A program made the position numbers and the translations under genes. From contig JAGRNM010000070.1 of assembly GCA_020440745.1 (NCBI GenBank), positions 1 to 6,859 on the forward strand: 6,859 nucleotides of DNA, in the 5' to 3' direction. Shown here in pieces: positions 1 through 4,261 of the stretch. How positions within the stretch are numbered: the stretch's first letter is position 1; each line of letters starts with the position of its first letter. The stretch comes from Deltaproteobacteria bacterium (GTDB lineage Bacteria; UBA10199; DSSB01). The notes below the pieces were generated by a model that did no database searches, was not told the origin of the DNA, and saw nothing but the letters and a program-made list of their open reading frames with translations.

Positions 1-40
1 TAGTCTTGAGAGATTAAGCTAATTTGTTAAACTAAGGGCA

Positions 41-177
41 AACCTTTGGTTAAGGAAGTCTAGTTCTTTAGTTTTGCTATATTTTTGTACTTTGTTTTTA
101 TGGTGGAATAAAATTATTTTTTATTAATTTAATCAGCAACTCTTTAACCTAAACTACGATAAGTTAGTCCAAAGGTT
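41..177. repeat. Nested inverted-repeat arms flanking the candidate promoter
   Basis: AACCTTTGG at 41-49 is exactly complementary to CCAAAGGTT at 169-177. Inside it, GGTTAA at 48-53 is complementary to TTAACC at 144-149. The arms are in the correct nested order for a long-range stem or a looped protein-binding site, and they bracket the AT-rich promoter candidate. The arms are short (9 and 6 bases), overlap by two bases on the left, and enclose about 90 unpaired bases, so chance is a real alternative. Confidence 0.3.
85..114 (+). promoter_or_regulatory. Candidate promoter for the small secreted protein gene
   Basis: TTGTAC at 85-90 and TAAAAT at 109-114 are separated by 18 bases and resemble -35 and -10 hexamers of a housekeeping sigma factor. 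If used, the transcript would begin near 121 and carry a 5' leader of about 135 bases before the ATG at 257. In a region this AT-rich such matches arise easily, so this is a weak call. Confidence 0.3.
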
Positions 178-242
178 CAAGCGGATGATTTTTAAATAAC
201 CCCCCTGTTTTCATAAAGACCGGGTAATCAATAAAAATAATT

Positions 243-247
243 AGGAG
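243..247 (+). promoter_or_regulatory. Strong Shine-Dalgarno site (AGGAG)
   Basis: AGGAG lies nine bases before the ATG at 257, an optimal arrangement. It fixes the start of the small secreted protein and stands out because murA, the DUF366 gene, queE and hicA in this window have no comparable site. Confidence 0.85.
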
Positions 248-256
248 AAATCAATC

Positions 257-604
257 ATGAAAAAAGCACTTTTTTTGGCTTTGTTTGCCCTATTAATGGG
301 ATCCATGGTGCCTAGCTTACAAGCTCAGACTCGTGGTGAGGATGTTATTACTGGTGGTAAGGGAGCGGATACTTTTGCTACAGAAAACTCGAAAGGTCAA
401 AAAGATAATACAGTTGATGACTTTTCTGACAAAGACGAAGTTCAAAAATGGACATGTACTTCTAGTTTTTGTATTTGTCACGGTTCGGAGTTTGGTTCAG
501 ACTGTATGGATATGGTAAGTACTGATGCTAACCGATGTGGTAGAATGGAATGCGTTGGGGAGACCTGTGTTTGTGACCGACGTCCAGAACATCCTACAGA
601 CTGA
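257..604 (+). CDS. Small exported RTX-like, cysteine-rich protein of unknown function
   Basis: I do not recognise a named family for this 115-residue protein. Residues 1-23 form a classical Sec signal peptide: Lys2-Lys3, a hydrophobic stretch from Ala4 to Val18, and probable cleavage after Ala23 in SLQA. Residues 33-41 (GGKGADTFA) fit the RTX calcium-binding nonapeptide GGxGxDxUx exactly. They are followed by an acidic segment at 50-62 (DNTVDDFSDKDEV) that resembles the closing module of RTX domains. Residues 67-106 hold eight cysteines (67, 72, 74, 83, 94, 99, 104, 106), with the spacing C-x4-C-x-C occurring twice, at 67-74 and 99-106. I infer a calcium-binding, disulfide-stabilised protein acting outside the cytoplasm. 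Having a Sec signal and many cysteines is unusual for RTX proteins, which are normally secreted by type I systems. The gene has a strong Shine-Dalgarno site and its own terminator, so it is probably monocistronic. Coding is well supported; function is not. Confidence 0.82.
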   Translation: MKKALFLALFALLMGSMVPSLQAQTRGEDVITGGKGADTFATENSKGQKDNTVDDFSDKDEVQKWTCTSSFCICHGSEFGSDCMDMVSTDANRCGRMECVGETCVCDRRPEHPTD

Positions 605-632
605 TGATTTTTTGTTATTAATAATACTATTG

Positions 633-663
633 AAAAAAGCCCCAGTTATCTGGGGCTTTTTTT
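633..663 (+). terminator. Intrinsic terminator after the small secreted protein gene
   Basis: GCCCCAG at 639-645 pairs perfectly with CTGGGGC at 650-656 around a TTAT loop. The stem can extend through the A-run at 633-638 into the T-run at 657-663. A GC-rich stem followed by seven Ts, 29 bases after the stop codon, is a textbook Rho-independent terminator. The A-tract/T-tract symmetry could let it work in both directions. It separates this gene from murA. Confidence 0.92.
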
Positions 664-831
664 ATATTTGTAAATCTTGAAGTTGTAGAAAATCTAGTCC
701 GAGGGTAAGGTAACTTTTTCTTAATTTTATTTAGATTCCTTTTTTTCCATTACTTACCATCGCTTGGTCTAGTTTTTATCTAAGCTCTTTCTTAGCCTTG
801 CATTCTTCTTGCCAAAAATCTAAAAGCCCTC

Positions 832-2088
832 ATGGACAAAATTATCATCGAAGGTGCTCATCCTCTTCAAGGAGAGGTGACGATCCACGGGGCCAAGAAT
901 GCGGCTTTGCCCATTATGGCCGCCTCTTTATTATTGGACGGTGAGCTTTGGCTTAAAAACCTACCCCAACTTTCTGATATTAAGACTATGGTAAAGCTTC
1001 TAGAGCACTTAGGAGTAGAAGGGGACTTAGAAAAAGGTCAGGCCCGTTTATTAAGTAAAAAATCCAAAGCAGTGGAGGCGCCCTATGATTTAGTCAAGAC
1101 CATGAGGGCAAGCGTCTTAGTCTTGGGTCCCCTTTTGGCTAGAAGAGGGAGGGCCAAGGTGAGTTTGCCTGGTGGTTGTGCCATTGGAGAGCGCCCCATT
1201 GACCAACATTTAAAAGGTTTTGAAGCTTTAGGCGCAAAGGTGACTTTAGAGCATGGTTATGTAGAAGTAGAAGCTAAGGCCCTCAAAGGAGCTACTTATA
1301 CTTTTGATGTAGTAAGTGTGACCGGAACAGAAAACTTAATCATGGCAGCCAGCTTAGCTAAGGGAGAAACTATTTTAGAAAACGCCGCCTGCGAGCCTGA
1401 GATCGTCGATCTAGCTAATTTATTAATCGCTTGTGGTGCTAAAATTAAAGGGGCAGGCACATCCACGGTGGTGATTGAAGGAGTCCAGTCCTTACAAAGT
1501 ACCGAGTATCGTATCATGCCTGACCGTATTGAGGCGGGAACTTTTTTGATCGCTGGAGCGGCCTTGCCGGGTTCTCAAGTCTTGGTAAAAGAGACGTCGG
1601 TTAAGTCCTTGGATCATCTTTTGATTAAATTAAAAGAAGCCGGCGCCAAATTAAAAATTGGTGAGGATAGTATCCAAGTGACAGCCCCTAAAAAATTAAA
1701 GCCCGTAGATATTTCTACAGCCCCTTATCCAGGCTTTGCTACTGACTTACAAGCCCAGTGGATGGCGCTTATGTGCTTGGCAGAAGGTAGTAGTGTGATC
1801 GCAGAAAATATTTTTGAAAACCGCTTTATGCATGTGGCAGAACTCAAACGCATGGGTGCTGATATTAGGCTTGATGGGCACACGGCTTTTGTTCGTGGAG
1901 TTAAAAAATTAAGCGGTGCACCGGTGATGGCCACCGACTTGCGCGCTAGTGCTTCTTTGGTCATTGCTGCCTTGGCCGCAGAAGGTAAAACAGAGATTGG
2001 CCGTGTCTATCACCTGGACCGAGGTTATGAATTATTAGAAAAAAAATTTAGAAGCTTAGGTGCTAAGATTAAACGAGTAAAAGGATAG
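832..2088 (+). CDS. UDP-N-acetylglucosamine 1-carboxyvinyltransferase (MurA)
   Basis: MurA transfers enolpyruvate from phosphoenolpyruvate to UDP-N-acetylglucosamine, the first committed step of peptidoglycan precursor synthesis in the cytoplasm. The 418-residue length and the N-terminus (MDKIIIEGAHPLQGEVTIHG) match the family end to end. Key residues are all present: Lys22-Asn23 for substrate binding; Cys116 in GGCAIGERP, the active-site cysteine and fosfomycin target (Cys115 in E. coli); Arg121; Asp305 in GFATDLQAQ, the proposed general base; Arg331; Arg371; and Arg397 in HLDRGYE. A cysteine rather than aspartate at 116 predicts fosfomycin sensitivity at the target level. An in-frame TAG at 793-795 and the lack of other ATG/GTG/TTG codons make 832 the only sensible start, although no Shine-Dalgarno precedes it. 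The 168 bases between the upstream terminator and this ATG show no convincing promoter. It appears to be transcribed alone. Confidence 0.98.
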   Translation: MDKIIIEGAHPLQGEVTIHGAKNAALPIMAASLLLDGELWLKNLPQLSDIKTMVKLLEHLGVEGDLEKGQARLLSKKSKAVEAPYDLVKTMRASVLVLGPLLARRGRAKVSLPGGCAIGERPIDQHLKGFEALGAKVTLEHGYVEVEAKALKGATYTFDVVSVTGTENLIMAASLAKGETILENAACEPEIVDLANLLIACGAKIKGAGTSTVVIEGVQSLQSTEYRIMPDRIEAGTFLIAGAALPGSQVLVKETSVKSLDHLLIKLKEAGAKLKIGEDSIQVTAPKKLKPVDISTAPYPGFATDLQAQWMALMCLAEGSSVIAENIFENRFMHVAELKRMGADIRLDGHTAFVRGVKKLSGAPVMATDLRASASLVIAALAAEGKTEIGRVYHLDRGYELLEKKFRSLGAKIKRVKG

Positions 2089-2105
2089 CTTTAAAAGTTT
2101 ATATT

Positions 2106-2127
2106 CCCCTCCTTGGGCAAGGAGGGG
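2106..2127. repeat. GC-rich palindrome, left member of a REP-like pair
   Basis: CCCCTCCTT at 2106-2114 pairs perfectly with AAGGAGGGG at 2119-2127 around a GGGC loop, and is followed by TGGGGGTGGT. No T-run follows, so it is not a standard intrinsic terminator, though it could stabilise the murA mRNA 3' end. Its GC content contrasts sharply with the surrounding AT-rich gap. Hairpins with this CCCCTCC/GGAGGGG core recur as dispersed repeats in many bacterial genomes; that this is one of them is an inference that needs the rest of the genome. Confidence 0.6.
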
Positions 2128-2220
2128 TGGGGGTGGTCCTTGGTGGGAGCTTTATAAATTTGGATATTTTTGATAGGGTTTTTTAGTTTAGAGAAATATT
2201 CTTAGTTTTTATGGGCAAGA

Positions 2221-2250
2221 CCCCTCCGCCTGCCAAAGGCAGGGGAGGAG
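2221..2250. repeat. GC-rich imperfect palindrome, right member of a REP-like pair
   Basis: CCTCC (2223-2227) and CCTGCC (2229-2234) pair with GGCAGG (2238-2243) and GGAGG (2244-2248) around an AAA loop, leaving G2228 bulged. It shares CCCCTCC with the palindrome at 2106-2127 but its GGAGGGGT edge lies on the opposite strand, so the two face each other. It is followed by TTTTAGATTTTTT (2251-2263), so it could also act as a terminator or attenuator just before the next gene. The AGGAG at 2246-2250 is 18 bases from the ATG at 2269, too far for a normal ribosome-binding site. Confidence 0.6.
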
Positions 2251-2268
2251 TTTTAGATTTTTTAAAAG

Positions 2269-2817
2269 ATGAAAACAAAACTAATTGATCAAACTATTAA
2301 ATACGATGGTTCTCAACTAAGGCCTCACTTTATTTATGAGCAGACGGGTCTTTTAGGAGACGCTGCGGTGGCTTTTATTGGGCCTTGTGAAGTTAAACTA
2401 GACAAGATGGTGGATTTAGAAGACGTGCGGGATCAGGCGCCTATTTATTCTCCCAAGATGTTGCATTTTTTGGTGGAGACTTTTCCTGCTAACCTTTTAG
2501 CAGCCGTCCATTTACAAAGGCTTACGATAAGCATGATTAAGGATAACTTAGCCAAAGAAAAAATTAATTTAATGAGAAGTGGAGATGATCTTTATCAAAA
2601 AGAAAAAAAACTAAGTGTCTCCATTGCTACGGTATCAACGCTTTCTAGCTTGATCCATATAGGTCTTAATATAGAAACAAAAAATACTCCGGTTGCCACT
2701 GTAGGTTTAAGTAATTTTAAGGTAGAGCCAAAAGCCTTTGCCAAAAAGCTTCTTGCCCATCTAGCAGAAGAATACCAAAGTATCCTCAAAGCCACCTATA
2801 AGGTAAAGTCAGTTTGA
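2269..2817 (+). CDS. DUF366-family protein of unknown function
   Basis: I match this 182-residue protein to DUF366 from memory of the family, best known from archaea, without an alignment. Supporting stretches are KYDGSQLRPH (11-20), the hydrophobic FIGPCEV (36-42), MVDLEDV (47-53), and a polar core at 104-136 with GDDLY, KKLSVSIATVS and IHIGLNI. It appears cytosolic, with no signal peptide or membrane segment. The order of a GDDLY-like turn, a lysine, and an HxGhN-like strand recalls the biotin/lipoate ligase core, but that is a loose resemblance. An in-frame TAA at 2263-2265 leaves ATG 2269 as the first possible start; no Shine-Dalgarno is seen beyond a weak AAAAG. Its stop is 30 bases before queE on the same strand, suggesting an operon and a role near 7-deazaguanine metabolism. 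That link is inference from position only. Confidence 0.78.
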   Translation: MKTKLIDQTIKYDGSQLRPHFIYEQTGLLGDAAVAFIGPCEVKLDKMVDLEDVRDQAPIYSPKMLHFLVETFPANLLAAVHLQRLTISMIKDNLAKEKINLMRSGDDLYQKEKKLSVSIATVSTLSSLIHIGLNIETKNTPVATVGLSNFKVEPKAFAKKLLAHLAEEYQSILKATYKVKSV

Positions 2818-2847
2818 TTTCTTTAACAAACAAACCATAATGTTTTC

Positions 2848-3579
2848 ATGAATGCCCGCCTTATCGAAATCTATCAAGCCCCCCAAGGAGAAGGTCCTTA
2901 TTTAGGTTTGCCCATGTTATTTGTGCGTTTTGAGACTTGTGCTTTTAGGTGTTCTTATTGTGATACGCCCGATTCTTTTAAAAAATTTTCTCACTTTAAG
3001 TGGGAGAAGCAGCCTGGCTTAGCTGAATTTAGCCAAGAGACTAATCCTATTTCTGTATTAGATTTTCAAAAGCTTCTTCAAAACCATCCTTGTCCTTGGC
3101 TTAGCCTGACCGGTGGTGAGCCCTTGCATCAGGCGGATTTTTTGGCAGAAAGCTTGCCTGCTTTAAAGGGGGAAAAAAAGATTTTGTTAGAAACCGCTGG
3201 GACCTTGCCTAAGGATTTGGAAAAAATTATTCACATGATTGATGTGGTGAGTATGGATATTAAATTAAGCAGCGTGACTGGAATGCGCTCTTATCTTAAA
3301 GAACACTTAGACTTTATTAAAGTCGTAGGAAACCAAGAACTCTACCTTAAGGTAGTCGTCAGTCAAGAAACCGATGAAGAAGAGTGGAGACAGACTTTGG
3401 AAACTTTGGCTCCCTTATGCCAAGAGACTTTGTGGATTTTACAGCCCCTCACTCCTCGTCTGGATGGGGCTTTACCCATTTCTGTTAAAAAACTAGCTCA
3501 TCTTAAAGCAATGGCTGAGAGCTATCTTAAGCAAGTTCAAGTCATCCCCCAGGCCCATCCCCAATGGGGTGGGCTTTAG
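2848..3579 (+). CDS. 7-carboxy-7-deazaguanine synthase (QueE), radical SAM
   Basis: QueE converts 6-carboxy-5,6,7,8-tetrahydropterin to 7-carboxy-7-deazaguanine, the ring-contraction step on the way to preQ0, queuosine and other 7-deazaguanines. The 243-residue protein begins with the family signature QAPQGEGPYLG (10-20). The radical SAM cluster motif C-x3-C-x2-C is at Cys31, Cys35 and Cys38, followed by Asp39-Thr40. The SAM-binding TGGEP is at 88-92, LETAGT at 114-119, DVVSMDIKL at 132-140, and the C-terminal VIPQAHPQWG at 232-241 matches the usual QueE ending. No queD, queC or folE is visible nearby, so the rest of the pathway must lie elsewhere or the substrate must come from another route. 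No Shine-Dalgarno precedes the ATG. It probably shares a transcript with the DUF366 gene 30 bases upstream. Confidence 0.95.
   Translation: MNARLIEIYQAPQGEGPYLGLPMLFVRFETCAFRCSYCDTPDSFKKFSHFKWEKQPGLAEFSQETNPISVLDFQKLLQNHPCPWLSLTGGEPLHQADFLAESLPALKGEKKILLETAGTLPKDLEKIIHMIDVVSMDIKLSSVTGMRSYLKEHLDFIKVVGNQELYLKVVVSQETDEEEWRQTLETLAPLCQETLWILQPLTPRLDGALPISVKKLAHLKAMAESYLKQVQVIPQAHPQWGGL
3551..3577 (+). terminator. Possible terminator hairpin overlapping the end of queE
   Basis: GCCCATCCC at 3553-3561 pairs with GGGGTGGGC at 3566-3574 around a CAAT loop, with one T-G wobble, and can extend by a G-T and an A-T pair. It lies inside the last codons of queE and is followed only by a short TTT before the TAG stop; AT-rich sequence comes after. 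The stem is strong but the U-tract is weak, so termination may be partial. It would separate queE from hicAB. Confidence 0.42.
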
Positions 3580-3605
3580 TCTAATATAAAGTTTTAGTTT
3601 TTAGC

Positions 3606-3633
3606 TTGAAATAATGTGTATAGTGTGTATCAT
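3606..3633 (+). promoter_or_regulatory. Putative hicAB promoter with a direct repeat
   Basis: TTGAAA at 3606-3611 and TATCAT at 3628-3633 are spaced 16 bases apart and resemble -35 and -10 hexamers. Transcription would start at about 3640, essentially on the hicA ATG (3639), implying a leaderless or near-leaderless message. GTGTAT occurs at 3616-3621 and again at 3625-3630, nine bases apart within and next to the spacer, which could be an operator for the ribbon-helix-helix domain of HicB. Autoregulation of hicAB by HicB is known for the family; the site itself is inference. Confidence 0.5.
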
Positions 3634-3638
3634 AGCTT

Positions 3639-3848
3639 ATGACGAGTAGAGAAGTGCTAAAAAAGTTTTTAGCAGAAGGGTGGCAAGTGGTGCATATTCG
3701 AGGGAGTCACCGCCAATTAAAACATCCCAAAAAAAGCAGCCGAGTGACCTTACCTCACCCTAAAAAGGATCTGCCTAAAGGCACCTTAAGAAGCATTTTT
3801 AAACAAGAGGCTTGGTCTTGGCCGCTAGAAAAAACTAAAAAAAGGTAA
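3639..3848 (+). CDS. HicA-type mRNA interferase toxin
   Basis: HicA toxins are small double-stranded-RNA-binding-fold proteins that cleave mRNA and are held inactive by HicB. This 69-residue protein has the family's catalytic histidine, His24, in RGSHRQLKHP (21-30), and the characteristic TLPHPKKDLPKGTLRSIFKQ (37-56). Length is normal for HicA and nothing is truncated. An in-frame TAG at 3633-3635 makes ATG 3639 the first possible start; there is no Shine-Dalgarno, consistent with a leaderless transcript. It is the first gene of the pair, with hicB starting seven bases after its stop. The codons before the stop include a run of seven As (3837-3843), discussed as a finding. Confidence 0.92.
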   Translation: MTSREVLKKFLAEGWQVVHIRGSHRQLKHPKKSSRVTLPHPKKDLPKGTLRSIFKQEAWSWPLEKTKKR

Positions 3849-3855
3849 TGAATTG

Positions 3856-4257
3856 ATGCAGTACCCTATTGTCATTCATAAAGATTCTAAAAGTGATTAT
3901 GGCGTCACCGTTCCTGATCTTCCTGGTTGTTTTTCTGCAGGCAGTAGTTTTGAAGAGGCTTTGAGTATGGCACAAGAAGCTATTGAGTGCCATGCAGAAG
4001 GTCTTTTAGAGGCGGGAGAATTATTGCCCTTGCCTCATAGTATTGAGCTTCATCAAAAAAAGACCAAGTATCGTGGAGGTGTCTGGGCTATGGTATCGGT
4101 GGACCTTTCTAAATTACTCAAAAAAGCCAAACGCATTAATATTACCTTTCCCGAAAGGCTGCTACATCAAGTAGATGATTATGCTAGCAGGCAAGGAGAG
4201 ACACGCTCCGGCTTGCTTGCAAAAGCGGCGATGGAGTACTTAACGAGTCATCAGTAA
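3856..4257 (+). CDS. HicB-type antitoxin with ribbon-helix-helix domain
   Basis: HicB neutralises HicA by direct binding and usually represses the shared promoter. Residues 1-55 form the degenerate RNase H-like HicB domain, with MQYPIVIHKD, DYGVTVPDLPGCFSAG (14-29) and the EEALSMAQEAIE helix. Residues 93-130 form a ribbon-helix-helix DNA-binding domain (RINITFPERLLHQVDDYA, then a second helix with RSGLLAKAAMEYL). I chose ATG 3856, giving 133 residues, because the family normally begins at MxYP; a TTG at 3853 would add one residue. AAAGG at 3841-3845 is a weak Shine-Dalgarno at acceptable distance. Its stop lies four bases from the end of the convergent SDR gene, with no terminator between them. 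Confidence 0.94.
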   Translation: MQYPIVIHKDSKSDYGVTVPDLPGCFSAGSSFEEALSMAQEAIECHAEGLLEAGELLPLPHSIELHQKKTKYRGGVWAMVSVDLSKLLKKAKRINITFPERLLHQVDDYASRQGETRSGLLAKAAMEYLTSHQ

Positions 4258-4261
4258 AGTT

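Larger units (their letters stand above)
1..256. other. AT-rich non-coding region upstream of the small secreted protein gene
   Basis: No credible coding region is visible on either strand here. The stretch is strongly AT-rich and holds three things listed separately: a candidate sigma70-like promoter, a nested inverted repeat, and a strong Shine-Dalgarno site just before the ATG at 257. A C-run followed by a weak ACCC/GGGT pairing lies around 199-225 but is too poor to call a structure. The gene to the left of the window cannot be inferred. Confidence 0.6.

Noticed and set aside
780..795. CTAAG/CTTAG hairpin upstream of murA
   Set aside because: Only five pairs with a six-base loop; too weak and too common in AT-rich sequence to call regulatory.
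1296..1964. Two minus-strand open frames within murA
   Set aside because: Both are antisense to a fully conserved MurA coding sequence and have no features of real proteins.
2106..2127. Intrinsic terminator of murA
   Set aside because: The stem is strong but is followed by TGGGGGTGGT rather than a T-run, so a repeat element explains it better.
2818..2847. Possible preQ1 riboswitch before queE
   Set aside because: The gap is only 30 bases and AT-rich, with no hairpin or A-rich tail. The longer gap before the DUF366 gene contains REP-like palindromes and no recognisable preQ1 aptamer.
2840..2851. Mini-ORF ATG TTT TCA TGA whose stop overlaps the queE start
   Set aside because: It is three codons long, lacks a Shine-Dalgarno, and such overlaps arise easily by chance, so there is nothing to support a leader peptide.
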